Shown: piece after piece, positions 1 through 11,487 of the stretch | Layout of the letters: every line of letters starts with the position of its first letter | Position numbering within the stretch: the first letter of the stretch is position 1 | Assembly: GCF_003073045.1 (NCBI RefSeq) | Contig: NC_037600.1 | Coordinates: 11,086,758-11,150,757 of the forward strand | DNA length: 64,000 nucleotides | Reading direction: 5' to 3' | DNA from: Pomacea canaliculata | Taxonomy: Eukaryota > Mollusca > Gastropoda > Architaenioglossa > Ampullariidae | Translations under genes and position numbers: made by a program | Notes under the pieces: generated by a model | What the model was told of the DNA's origin: nothing | The model's database searches: none | What the model saw: only the letters and a program-made list of their open reading frames with translations

Positions 1-99
1 AGTATAACTGCGTTTGTTTGTCCATTTTTTTTTGTTTATTTCTGATTGTTTTTTTTTAACCATACGCTGAAATGCTTTCTAAATAGAATTAAAAAAAGG

Positions 100-345
100 A
101 AAAGGAAAAGGAAAAGAAAGGAAGCAGTAAATAAAGAAGAAGGAAAAAAGACTATGGTCTCGTGCTATTAAGGAAAATATCAAAATTTGAGCCGATCACA
201 TGACATGGTGAATGTACCGATGATAAGCAGTGTAAGTAGAGTTTACAGTGAGTTTGAGATAAAAATTTAAGTGAGGCTTGAATCTGCCTGGCCTGACAAT
301 GTATCTGAATATTCTACACTAAAGAGTCAAGAATTTTTTACCTTA
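100..345 (-). promoter_or_regulatory. Second, worn leader copy at the left edge
   Basis: Similar to the far-5' part of other modules (AAGTGAGGCTTGAATCTGCC, CTAAAGAGTCAAGAA) and to the sequence near 10440-10510. The CCGCCAT core is lost. Confidence 0.35.
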
Positions 346-1699
346 GATTGACTTCTCGGTATTATTACAGAAATGCAATGTTTTTTTAGAAGCCTTCGAT
401 TCACACATACTGCTTTTATTTCTAGACTTTTTTAAACACATTTGCACGCATTTAGCTTAGCTATACTTCTTATAACATAATTTAGCTTAGTTAAACTGCC
501 TATTACCAGCGCCAACACCATCTACTTCTCCACTTCTTTAAATCTTGACTGACTGTCGGCTGGGGGATAGGACTTGATTGCCTCCGACACCTACTGCGCA
601 CATTGCAGTCAGTCAAGTGCAGAACAGATTTTATCTTCATCATTTGAGAAATTATCCTACAAGAGATAGACAGACAAAGGGAAGCATCAGAAATACAGGG
701 GAGGGAGAGAAAGTAGCCGTGTGACAGAGATAGACGATGTCCTGTTCATATCCTTGACATGTTGGCCACCTGTTATAGTACATCAGACAAAGATGTTGAC
801 CTGAGCTTTATTTACTAATCTTCGTCGGAGTTAGGACCAATTTGCATGCAGTGGACCCTGCTGTTTGCTTGCACTTTACGCTGCCTTGGTTCCCAGCTAT
901 ACATGTGAATCATCCTTGAAGACACATCAGAAAACTATTCAGTATCTCTACAGCCCGACTGTAGTAAATGTGTCCCAGCTGTTTACTTTTATTTAAGGTT
1001 TCTTAAACTACAGTTCTAGTTTAAACTCCATTTTTGACCAGGTCACGTGTCACTAAAAAATTAGAGTAAGGGAGAAGGAAGTAGGGAAGGTCCGATAAAG
1101 TTTTAAGCTTAGTAGGAGGTACATCAGCCATGAGCTAAACATTCCCGTGTTGTCAGGCGTTCTTTCCACTCTTTACACTCTCGAGATAACACCAGTGAGC
1201 AAACTCAACTGCTCACAAGCAAAGCCCAGAAGATATCACCTCCCGATTTTTTTTTTTTTTTTTGTGCTTGTTTTTTTTTTTTTTTTTGCTATTCTCGTGA
1301 TAATTTTATTTTTATAGGCAGTGAACAGCCTCAGGTTTTATATTTGACATTTGCTTTTTCAATTTTTAAAATGTGGTGATATATGTAAAGCCGATTCATG
1401 CGCTAGGGCTTACCGATACTGATAATCCCATTGTAAATACTTTCTTAACTACTGCCTTTTTTTTTTTTTTTTTTTTTTGATTTTGAGTGGATTTTTTTCC
1501 TTTATTTTTTTATCAGACTTTAGTTTTGTATTTTTTAGACATTAAATCTTGGAAAACAATCTAATCTAATAACATGGTTGGAAATGTCTGTCAAAACAAA
1601 AGTTTTATTAATTAGTAACTTTCCTTTAAGGCTTTTTTTGTTGTTGTTGGAGGTTCCGACTGATTAAAAAAACTGTGAGTTTAAATGAATACCTGCAGC

Positions 1700-1925
1700 A
1701 ATGAATGTAATTATTTAAAGGCTGATCGGAGTCACACTATAGTTCACCAAGATGGCGGTTAGCTGCATGCATTGCCCGGATGTTAGCGAGTGTGGCGATA
1801 TTAGGTGGTGAAAGTATTGAGAGTTTACTCACCGTCTCCTTTGGATGAACGAGTTAGATTGGGCTTGACTCTGTCTGACCTGCAGTTTACCTCAGTACTT
1901 TCAAAAGTTGAGAACTTTGTTCCTT
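1700..1925 (-). promoter_or_regulatory. Leader module of a gene off the left edge
   Basis: Has AACCGCCATCTTGG, the closest match in the window to the YY1 consensus, and ACGGTGAGTAAAC. No RING exon follows within the window, so the gene it led to should lie to the left. Confidence 0.45.
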
Positions 1926-2885
1926 AGAGGATCTGTGCAATACGTTAGTCCGAGCTATAGCATCCAACCACGGTTCAGGTTACCCTTGTACACTTCCACA
2001 AACTAATCTAGAAATTCCTGACGACACAAAACGTCCTTCTGATAGTTGAGTTCACACTTCTACTAATCTCCTATCTGTGACCCACGATGTGAGTGCTTTG
2101 CCCTTTCCTCCCACATCCGGTGACGTGAGCGACAGGTGGAAGGACTACTTTGGGTGAAAGGCAGGGGAGTACGTTTGTCCTCAGGGAAAGTCCTGGTTCG
2201 CACTTTTTATCCTCTGGGGACGGTATTACTCGATGAACAACCTTTAAAAGTCTGTGGACTAGAGAATCTATTGGACCTTGAAGCTCTGTACCTCTGTCCA
2301 TATTCTCCGCCTGGCAGATTAAGAACATGTCCCTTCTACCTCCGTTACTCTAACAAACTTTCTTTTGCTGGGTCTGCAGAATCGAAATGTAAAGGAATTT
2401 TTGTTTGTACAAATATACGGAGATTTATTTATTTATGTTAAACCTTATTGAAAACAGTATGTCACTTGATCTGTCACACTGTTACACGGCATAAGGATAA
2501 TTGTCGGACACTTGTCAAGAGGCCAGGCAGAGAGGAACAGAAGGTGATGGATGATAATGTGACTTGGACTTGAAACGAGTCTTGAGAGTTTTTAAAGCAT
2601 TCCACGCTGGGTTAATATCAGAGATAATAAGTGTGAGCTTTTGAAAAAGATCCCTCTATAATGTAAATGGCGTGTATGAGATACAAATATGCTGTCATGA
2701 AAGCTGTATATGATAACGTACTCCTCACTCGGTAAAACATTTTTTGTTTATAAAATCGTTCCTGGAGTGAGTAACAAGAGTACAGAAGGTGCTGCGAGAG
2801 TTCTAATGTGTTCAAAAGTCCATTCGCAAATTTGAACCTCTAAGGACACAAAGAACTAAACAGCATTCCATCTTTTCAAGATTTT

Positions 2886-2887
<2 letters not shown>

Positions 2888-2919
<32 letters not shown>

Positions 2920-2931
2920 TAATAATAATGA
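2888..2931. repeat. (AAT)n microsatellite
   Basis: About 14 AAT-type units with one interruption, in the interval to the left of TN1. Confidence 0.9.
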
Positions 2932-3545
2932 AAAATTTTAAAGTGCATACTGACTCTCCAAAGGAGCATGCTCTTAGCTCTTAAGAAGAAGAACGAACCA
3001 TATCATACGAGTGACAGGAAAACAAACAAATAATATATGAACTATAAAAGAATTAACAACCGCAGTAAACGAAGAATAAAATCAAATATAGAAAAAAGAT
3101 GAACCAAATAACAAGAACAAGAGTTGAGAATAACATGATATTACAAAAGTAAGGGTGTGAAAAAAGGACTCGCATTATGGGAAAGGTTGTTGGCGGACAT
3201 CACTTGGAGGAGGACAATGAAGTCTTTCTCTGGCAGACGACACTGTCAGTACCGTTGTGACGCCATTTCTGTTCTGACGCAAAATATTGTTTAGTATTGA
3301 CGTCATTGTCACTTTTCGCATCATAGACGCTTCACACACACACGCAAAATATCAATGAGCGGAGGAACTACATTATAGAGCCAGCCATGCCAGTTAGGTT
3401 GGCAGACGTGTCAGGATTGCAGAAAAAACTTTAGCAAATGAAACTTAAATCTCGATAAAAAAAAGTGTGTCAGGGTTGACATTGTTGTCAGCGAACAAAG
3501 ACATTCGTGTTTTACTGTCACGACATTCTTGTTCTTGGATATTCT

Positions 3546-5434
3546 TCATGTCCTCCTGGATGTACGAAGGGCTGTCACCTGCTCAATAGACAATAAAGCA
3601 GCAGTTACAATGCCGGATTATTTACTTAGCGAGGAAAAAAAAACAATTCAAAAAATATTGAGCTCAGTGGAATATAAGATAAAAGTATTTCCTATTTATT
3701 ATTCATTAACTACAGATTTACAGGCGCTATAACAGTAGAACAGTGCATATGACCTTAATAGGTCCCCGAGGAAATCCCAAACTTCTCTGTATAATATATC
3801 TGTGTCTCTCACCCTATAGACTGAAGAAAATAGGTCAAAAACAGCAAAACAGGGCTGTACGACTTGTTTTGCTGCAACACCCTTGTCCTGTCCGTTGATG
3901 TAGAGGTGAAGGTCGCTTGATGAGTCCACAAGACCCCAACTCGACTCCCGACATGAAGTCTCTCGAGATCATTTCCTAAAGTGTGCGATACCTGATACAA
4001 ATACCTGATACCGTTACCTATTAACAAACTATTGTTGGGGAGGGAGATTATTTGATTTAACCTGTACCCATTCTAACTCCCGACTTATCTGCTTTTGTGA
4101 CCTTTTCCATATTTATTTTTTAATTGTAAACATTGATGAAGGAATGCTCGATGCCTTCCAAAAACATTTGTTAGGAGCAGAGATAATATGATTTTTTGTG
4201 GCCTAATGCACAAAAATTAAGAAAAAAATCCATTATTTTAGGGCTAAGGTCACATTTATTAATATCAGTTAAAACTTTAACTGTGTGATTTTCTTTTGAA
4301 TGGTAACCCTCCGCTTCAGATAATATTTTAACAAATCTAGGTGAATACCCTAATCTATATCTTTAGGCAAACGTTTGTAAACTTCATTGCACACATGATC
4401 CAAATAATCACCTATGTAACACATCGCAACTAACACATTAATTGTAATTGTCACGACACTAATGTGTACAAATACGATTCTGATGTATATCTATTTAATC
4501 CTATTCTGTAGAATGTGACGTATGCATGACTATTTTTTTACCGAAGGCAAGAAAACATTCAATTAAATATTGATAATAGTATTTGTCCCTGAATTTTACC
4601 TACTCATTAGAAAACGAAAAAAATGTCCAACTAAACCTCTAAGAATACTAAGCTAAGGAAAAGGTTAAAAAGACGTGAAACAACCTAAATTCTTCCATGT
4701 AGACCAAACCACAAAGCTATTTGATGCACTTGTATTCATGGAAACTCACACGTTTTCCCTGATGGTGAATCCAATAGGGACCGATGATGATGAAGTCTGC
4801 CTGGTCTGTGGAACACGGGGTCACAACGAGGCGTGAAGGAGGGATACTTGTCACACCCACTAACATGATGTTTTCAGCGTATGCTTTATCTACATTAACC
4901 TGCATTAACAGTACAGTGTCATCACTTGGCAAACTGCCACATTCGATAAGACGACTACGAGAACTGAAGAATGTTTATCTCTCAGTAGAAATACGAAAAA
5001 AATTGTGACCCGAGGTACTAAATATTGTAACCAGTCAATCCGTTCTTAGTGAGGTTTTCTCTAACTTATCTCAACAATTTTAAACAAATAAGATTGCTTT
5101 AACCTTGTCTGTGCACGATGAAAGAAAACTCAGAAAAATACATAAGAAAAACTTTCCTTAGTAGCACATTTTAATAACAATATTTCTCCTCCTCCTTCTC
5201 CTCCTCCTACCCCTCCTCCTCCACCTTCTCCTCCTCCTCCTCCTCCTCCTCCTCTTCATCATCATCATCATCAAAATCACTTACTTCATACAAGAAGTTT
5301 TCCACCATAACATCACGGGACACAACCACCCCATTGAAGATGCCATTGTTCTCTGCGGTGGTGTTGCCGGGCAACAGACGAATGTTGGCCCCGCAGTTTT
5401 CATGAAACACAAGGACTGGTTGCTCAGCGGTCCG
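3546..5434 (-). CDS. TN1 NHR exons (NHR1-NHR3 and terminal exon)
   Basis: NHR1 reads FHENCGANIRL then GVVVSRD, the usual start of a Neuralized repeat. NHR2 carries MLVGVTSIPPSRL, the family LxxGVTxxxP signature. NHR3 carries GSRVGVL and, in the shifted frame, DLHLYINGQDKG (family pattern LHxxINGxDqG). The terminal exon adds VTALRTSRRT and TGA. The one-base loss in NHR3 separates the two halves of that exon. Confidence 0.75.
5185..5275. repeat. (TCC)n/(ATC)n microsatellite after the TN1 NHR1 donor
   Basis: Triplet-rich tract starting about 10 bp inside the intron. It encodes an artificial acidic run if translated and is not treated as coding. Confidence 0.85.
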
Positions 5435-5877
5435 CTATAAACAACGCCCTCTTTTTGATGAAATTTATTGACAGATATTTACCAATATCTATAATGTATA
5501 ATAATAAAAAGTTAAGTAACAAAAGTTATTCGTCATAATTATTATTGTAATAGTTAATATCTCAAATGTTTTTCCTATTTGTTTTATGTGTTGTATTTTG
5601 GAGACTGGTTATTTTTAATTTTTGTACGCAAAAATTTTAGATGCTTTAAATATTTTGAGGACCTGCTAGTAAACACTTATACAAGCCGGTGTGTTCTGAA
5701 TCCAGAAAACTATTGCTTAGAATATTTTAAAAGTGAAATGTTTAAACAGTAAATTATGTAGTAGTCTCTTTTTATTGCTTGAGATGTTAAAGTTGTTAAC
5801 GATGTTTGAGCGAGCAATTTATATGATTTTTTTAAATTACTTATATAACACTGAACATACAAAAAAGCATTATTTAC

Positions 5878-5964
5878 CTGGCTGCTTTTAATAGCCTCTT
5901 CTAGCTCGTAACAGAGAACATTGAGAAACATGTCCTTACTAAGATCTTTGGCATGGTTAACAGT
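5878..5964 (-). CDS. TN1 candidate extra exon (29 codons)
   Basis: An 87-nt open block between exon 1 and NHR1, bounded by TTTTTGTAG and CAG|GTAAAT and phase 0 at both ends. It could be included without disturbing the frame. It encodes an acidic, probably helical peptide containing MFLNVLCYELEEAIKSSQ. Decayed relatives lie at about 7030-7130 in the same intron, 55725-55815 (TN6) and 16290-16390 (TN2). Whether it is spliced in is unknown. Confidence 0.45.
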
Positions 5965-6420
5965 CTACAAAAATCGGGCTTATGAGATTCGTCGGTTACT
6001 GTGTTTCCATTTTATTTAAAATGTTTACCATTGGCTGCTTCTCTTTATTTATAATTTTTATTACCCTCTTTCAGTTACTCTAAAAACCAGGTTAGTAGAA
6101 GACAGAAAACGTTGTACATTATGGACTTTAACATATCCTTAACTCGATTATTTTGAACTGCTGTACAGATACTGTATCCTCTAAAACCTTTTCATGAGGT
6201 AATAAGTAAGAAAAAATTGTTTGTAAATCCTAAAAATATCAAGAAACATCTCTATTTAATCAACAAGAAGGTCAGGGGTTATGTAATTATACTTTCTTCC
6301 TTTGTTATATACCTCCCTAAAAAGCATGCAAGAGTGAGAATATGCGCTATATAAGTCTTCACATATCGTTATTATTATATATTGTCAGAGCTTTTTCTGC
6401 CACAGTGGACTGTGTTTAGT

Positions 6421-6441
6421 TTGTGTGTGTGTGTGTGTGTA
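6421..6441. repeat. (TG)n microsatellite
   Basis: Ten TG units in TN1 intron 1. Confidence 0.85.
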
Positions 6442-7536
6442 AAAGATTGTGTCTGCTTAAGTTTAAATGTTGTATGCTCACTAAAATGCAACATTTACTA
6501 AACCGGTGTAACAGTAAGCCTGACCAAACTAAGGACAACTATTATAATGGAATGTTAGATGCTTTAAACTTGTTGATGACTTTCTTTAAAAAAGTGTATA
6601 TGGAAAATTATATACATACCTTCTTCCAGCTGTTAGAGCTTTTACAGTTAAGGAAATTAAGCAAATGTTCAAAACTGTTTCTAGACATGTTTTATAATAT
6701 ATATATATACGATGCTAAAAATATAGAAAAATTGTACCTTGCTTTTATTAAAAGATATTTTCTTTTTGGAAGAAACACTTGGCAGGTGAGGCTAGTAACA
6801 GAGAGAGAAGATTCAGAAATATGCGATCTTTGACTGCTAAATGTAATATTGTATTGTTCCCCTAAATGAGTTACTCGTGAAATTTCTAGACGTGTAATGT
6901 GATAGAAAATAGGTGAAAAATATTTTACACAATTTACATACATACTTGCTTTTTATAGCTACATTAATACATATATCACGAGTAAAAATAAAATGTGTAA
7001 AAAGATTATTTACCTTGATTTGCTTATCAGTCTTTTCCACTTTGAACGAGCAGCTTGAGAAGGAACTCTATTAACAGACAGAGAGCATTGAGAAACATGT
7101 CATTTGATGATCCCCAACTTGATTAACAGTCTGAAAACAAGACTCTTTTAAGAATTTTTCTTTGAGTTAGTTTGCATATTTAAAAAAAGATTTTTATCAT
7201 TTACTGCTTCTCTTTATTTTAATGTTTATTCTTTTCAGTTACTCTAAAAGGCATTTAGTAGGACAGAGAAAACAAGGTTGTAAATCATTGACTTCATTAA
7301 ATCGTTAACTTGCTTCACTGACCACAACTGATGGCCCTTATATATGTTTTATCTTGTACTTAGCGCAGTTAAATAATATACATAAACACATTAAAGTTTA
7401 AAATCTATTATATGTATATCACCAAAAACAGTTATTTATTAAGATTGCATACTAGTTTCACATACCATTAGTATGGAGTCTTAATTTGTCTGTTACTGAA
7501 TGCATTTGATGTCGTAATGAATATAAAGGTAAAAAT

Positions 7537-8140
7537 CTATCTATCTATCTATCTATCTATTCCTCTTCGTGCATCAGGTTGCACATAAGGCCTCAACCAG
7601 AGTCCGCCACCGATGTCGATCGGCTGAAACCCGCTCTAGGTGACCCCATGTCCAGCCCTTTCACTTCATCTCCCTTTCCACTGTTCTTCTCCAAGTTTCC
7701 TTTGGGCGGCCTCGTTTTCTTCGGCCGTCTGGAGTCCATCGTAGGGCGACTGTGGAGAGGTCTGCTGTCTGCTGGTGGAGCACATGTCCAATCCATCGCC
7801 AACGCCTTCGTTGAACCTGCGTGGTGATGGACTCGGTTTGAGTTCTTTGGTGGAGTTCTTCGTTGGTGATGGTGTTTGGCCAAAAGATGTTAAGTATGCG
7901 CCTGAGGCATCTGTTTTGGGAGAGATCAAGTCTGTTACAGATCGATTTGGTCATCTTCCAAGATCCTGATCCGTAAAGGAGGGTGCTGATCACATTTGAC
8001 TTGAAGATTCTCAGTTTGATCTTCTGGCTGATGTTTTTTGCCTTCCATGTGCTCCTCAGTGAGGCGAAGGCCTGGCGGGCTTTCGCCACTCGGGCTCTAA
8101 TCTCCACCTCCGCATCCCCGGCGTTTGACATTTTGACATT
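7537..8140 (-). mobile_element. 5'-truncated LINE fragment in TN1 intron 1
   Basis: Encodes the C-terminal end of a non-LTR retrotransposon ORF on the minus strand: RRWRWIGHVLHQQTADLSTV, ALRWTPDGRRKRGRPKETWR, then a stop and DRHRWRTLVEALCAT. The 3' end is an (AGAT)n tail (seen as ATCT repeats at 7537-7560). TN6 has the uninterrupted site near 56215. The flanks share AAAT, a possible short target duplication. The in-frame stop shows it is dead. Confidence 0.85.
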
Positions 8141-8677
8141 AAATAGACATTTAAAAATGAATGGTTTGTCCATAAATATGCATATCTATACACTTTTATA
8201 ATATAAATTAATACAAATAATACAAATTAAATGTGTAATGTATAAACCTATTACAAACATCAACATAGTATCTTAACATACATAACAATTACTCATTACA
8301 ATTTTATCCCCAAAAAAAATTCGAATATAATTTACTAATAAATATCGGGTCTAAGAATTTTCTTGACGAGTTACCCTAAGTGACTGTTACTTACACGGCC
8401 AAGTTAATATAAGTATCAACCGTTATCACAAACACGCAGAGTAACATCTTTTTTCTCTTTTTCTCAAAAATGTCTACAGACTACATATAACAGCACAGAA
8501 TGGGATTTTATGTACACATACACCTTTCTCTATCGCATTGTAACTTGGACACACTCTCGCTGGATACTTCTACCAGAGAGGAGAGGACCATGAAAGAAGG
8601 ATGACTGAAAGACGAGGAAACCTTTTTTTTTTTAACAAAAAACTAACTAATTAATAATACAACAAAATCCAGTTAAC

Positions 8678-9751
8678 CTTTTGTTTTAACTCAGTCTTCA
8701 GCTGCTCCACCTTCAGTAGCTCGTCTTCTATCCGACCCACAACATCTTGACAATATTCTACACTTGAAAAGGGCTTGACCCACACCTCTTGTTTCAAGTC
8801 AGCGCTGAGGTCAAGGCTGTTGACCCTGTCTGTCAGAGCCTCTGTCATGTGCATCAGTGCAGGACGTGGTGACACTGCCGCCGCTCGCGTCACAATGTGT
8901 TTGTGTGACGTCACCTTCCCTAGACGGTTGCTAAGGTCTGTCTTGACGTCACGTAATGAATTCCTGATTTGCAGATGTGACGTACGTGTCTTTTCCATCA
9001 ACCTCCTACGGAAATCTTCCACTAACTTCTGAAGACGGTCACATGTCTTGTCTACTTGCGCCATGTCTTCTTGTTCGCTGACATCAACTTCCTGTAGACG
9101 TGACGTCAGCTGACCTATAACCTGCTCCAGCTTCTGCTCCGCTTCTACCAAAATCTTTGTTAGGTGGGTAAGTGAGTTTTCAGCTGAATGTATTTCAAAG
9201 TCAAAATCGCTTACTTTTAAACATTCACTGTGTTTCTGAACCTTACAGGATTTGCAGACGGCAAGTCGGTGATAGAAGCAAAAGCTGTCCGCCTGTTTGT
9301 CGCCGTGGTCAGCACACAGTGCAGGGCGGCTGGCAGCCAGACGTTCAGGTGTCACAGTGCTGACACTCTCCACATCGTGACTGCGGCTCACTGACATCTT
9401 CTTGTGTACTTTCGTACACGCTGTACACATCATGTCCTGACACTGCATACAGATGAAGTCCGCCCTGACGTCCTCACACACACAACAAAGGTGATCTTTA
9501 CTCAGCACACCAGCGCTCTCCACCAGCGCTTCCATCACAAAGTCTGTCGGCAGGGCGTCAACAGTGTCGGACGAACTTCCATCTGACTGCTCTACTATAG
9601 GACATCTACACAGTGGACACCCGGCATCACGTTTGGAATCCATCCAGGAAATGACACATTCTCGACACAGGAGATGACCACAGGGTAGAATCTTTGGTGT
9701 GGTGAAGTCATTTGTGCACACGGCACACTCTCTTTCGTGTGGCTCAGCCAT
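8678..9751 (-). CDS. TN1 exon 1: RING, two B-boxes, coiled coil
   Basis: 358 residues from ATG 9751; an acceptor (TATCTTCAG) lies 11 nt upstream of the ATG. RING: C9, C12, C24, H26, C29, C32, C45, C48, a complete C3HC4 set expected to recruit an E2. B-box 1: C89, C92, C101, C104, C109, C112, H116, H125. B-box 2: C146, H149, C158, H161, C166, C169, H174. A heptad-rich Glu/Lys/Leu stretch at about residues 185-290 is the likely dimerising coiled coil. All zinc ligands are present, so this exon looks functional even though the downstream NHR is broken. Confidence 0.88.
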
Positions 9752-9974
9752 ATCGAATAATCTGAAGATACAAAATGTTTAAAGATAATGCTCAGTTTGC
9801 AGTGTTGGGTTAGTGATTATCTCTGTAGAATAGAATTTAATGTGAAGACATTTAAGGTAACAAGACATAAAGGTAAATTGCATTTCTGTGTTTTTTAAGA
9901 GGTATTTTCGAGTGAAACCAAAACAACAAAAAGAGGAGTACAATCGAAGAAGGATAAAGGTTTTATTAAAAAGA

Positions 9975-10130
9975 AAATCTGTCGGCAGGTTGTCAAGAGT
10001 AGAGGACGAACCTCGATCTGACTGCTCTACGATAAGACATGTACACAGCGGACAACCGGCTTCACGTTTGGAATCCGTCTAGGAAGTGACACATTGTCGA
10101 CACAGGAGATAAGAAGAAGGTTAAATCTTT
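9975..10130 (-). pseudogene. Decayed RING-exon fragment upstream of TN1
   Basis: The minus strand retains LCRQCVTS, then a stop, then TDSKREAGCPLCTCLIVEQS and a LPTDF-like end. This is the second half of the RING with a stop and no start. It lies about 225 bp upstream of the TN1 start codon, the same spacing as the fragment upstream of TN7. Confidence 0.75.
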
Positions 10131-10714
10131 AGAGTAATCATTTATTGTCGATCACTAAACGTTGTCTTTCCTATTTCTGAGCCATCTTTGAGTCTATGTT
10201 ACTGATGTTACGAAACAGAAACGTTTCGATTTTTCTAAATTACATACTCTACGGGATAAACTCTATATTGAAAATGTAAATTTCGTAGATGAAGACTAAT
10301 AACGTGTGAAATGGAGGAAAGGAAGAAGGAAAACAATGTGAGTTTAGTAGACATCTTTCAGTGCTGTTTTCTCTATTGCTGATTGTTTTTCTCTTAGTGA
10401 TTCATCTTGCAAGTTAAATACTCTGGATGTAGAAAGAAACGAAAAAGAAAAAGAAATAAAACGTCCGCCCCGTGACATTAAAGAAAATATCAGAATTTCA
10501 GCTGATTACATGAATTCTTTTATTATTTCTATCGAATGAGATAATTTGAACACAATGATTAGAAGCAGCGAGTTGTAGATACATGATCAGTTATCGACCT
10601 GAGCAAATGTAAAATAACATGAAATATTATCCAGCACCTGAGCTCTAATACTTGTTATTCTAATTCTGTAGAAGTTTCAGGCTGTTAAAGCAAACTGTGA
10701 TTTTAACTGAACAC

Positions 10715-10950
10715 CTTGAGCAATAAATACACAATGGCTGACCTACCTGAGTCACCGTCTTGTCTCCAAGATATGGCGGTTAGGTGACACACAGACCTGG
10801 ATGTTACTCAATGTGTCGACGTCCGTAGTGTAAGCAGGTAGTGGACTCACCTGCTCCTTTAGATAAGGAATTGCAAAGTGGGGAGAGGGTTTAATCTGCC
10901 TGAATTGACAGTCTACCTGAGTATTTCAGACTAAAGAGTCAAAACGTTTT
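10715..10950 (-). promoter_or_regulatory. Leader/promoter module upstream of TN1
   Basis: The minus strand contains a donor-like AGGTGAGTCC, then TAACCGCCATAT, then GTGACTCAG|GTAGGTCAG. This order recurs upstream of most copies. I infer one or two non-coding 5' exons; the transcription start cannot be fixed from sequence. Confidence 0.45.
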
Positions 10951-11463
10951 CACTAAGAGTGTTTGTCGCTACGACGACAGTTCGTGTCTGTGCACGTCAC
11001 GTCACATTTAAAAAAAAACCCAGCAACTAATTTTGAAATTCCTGTTAAAATAAATTACTATACAATCAGATTTTACTTTTTTTTTGGGCGGGGGGGGGGG
11101 AATGTAAAGAAAATTGCTCTAGACGTCTTAAACTGAAAATAATATATTAGAAATAACTGTCTTCAAGTACAGTGACCGATACTTACTTGTGTCGAAGTTT
11201 GTTCAAAAACCTTATCTATCATGTCCTGTAATTTTATTGTACACAATGAGAATAATTGTTGGTAAGCTCCCACGTAACCAGATAAGAATAACCAAATAAG
11301 AATAGAAGGTAATACAAACACGTGGGCGACCATGTTACTTGAAGGAGCTATAAATATGGAAAGTAAGGACCTCGGGGTTTATGAAGGCTCCCTGACTGTG
11401 AAGTAAGGAGCCACACAGTCCCACTGACTGTCAGACACCCCGCTTCACTCTCACACACTCACA

Positions 11464-11487
11464 AACACACACACACACACACACACA
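11464..11487. repeat. (CA)n microsatellite
   Basis: Pure CA run in the TN1-TN2 interval. A degenerate counterpart at 46077-46116 supports homology of the two intergenic regions. Confidence 0.9.

Larger units (their letters stand above)
346..3545. other. Intergenic, left of TN1
   Basis: Apart from the leader module at 1700-1925 and the (AAT)n tract, I see poly-T tracts near 1250 and 1460. A block at 3230-3330 (GCAGACGACACTG... TTGACGTCATTGTCA) resembles 26880-26990 and 34760-34870. No supported gene. Confidence 0.5.
3546..9751 (-). pseudogene. TN1: TRIM-NHR gene with a frameshift in the NHR
   Basis: Predicted RING/B-box/coiled-coil/NHR ubiquitin ligase. Exons in transcript order: 9751-8678 (358 codons), optional exon 5964-5878, NHR1 5434-5285 (50 codons), NHR2 4899-4750 (50 codons), NHR3 3991-3813 (179 nt) and last exon 3578-3546. 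All junctions are phase 0 with AG/GT borders, although the first donor (AAG|GTTAAC) is weak. NHR3 is 180 nt in most other copies, so here one base is missing near 3928-3930, just after the GSRVGVL segment. Without repair the frame leaves the NHR and runs through THQATFTS into an unrelated tail. Either this copy is a young pseudogene or the base is an assembly error. The first intron holds a LINE insertion (7537-8140). The first exon is close to that of TN6. Confidence 0.82.

Noticed and set aside
5207..5284. Asp/Glu-rich extension of NHR1 in TN1
   Set aside because: Lies past the conserved GAA|GTAAGT donor and is translated microsatellite.
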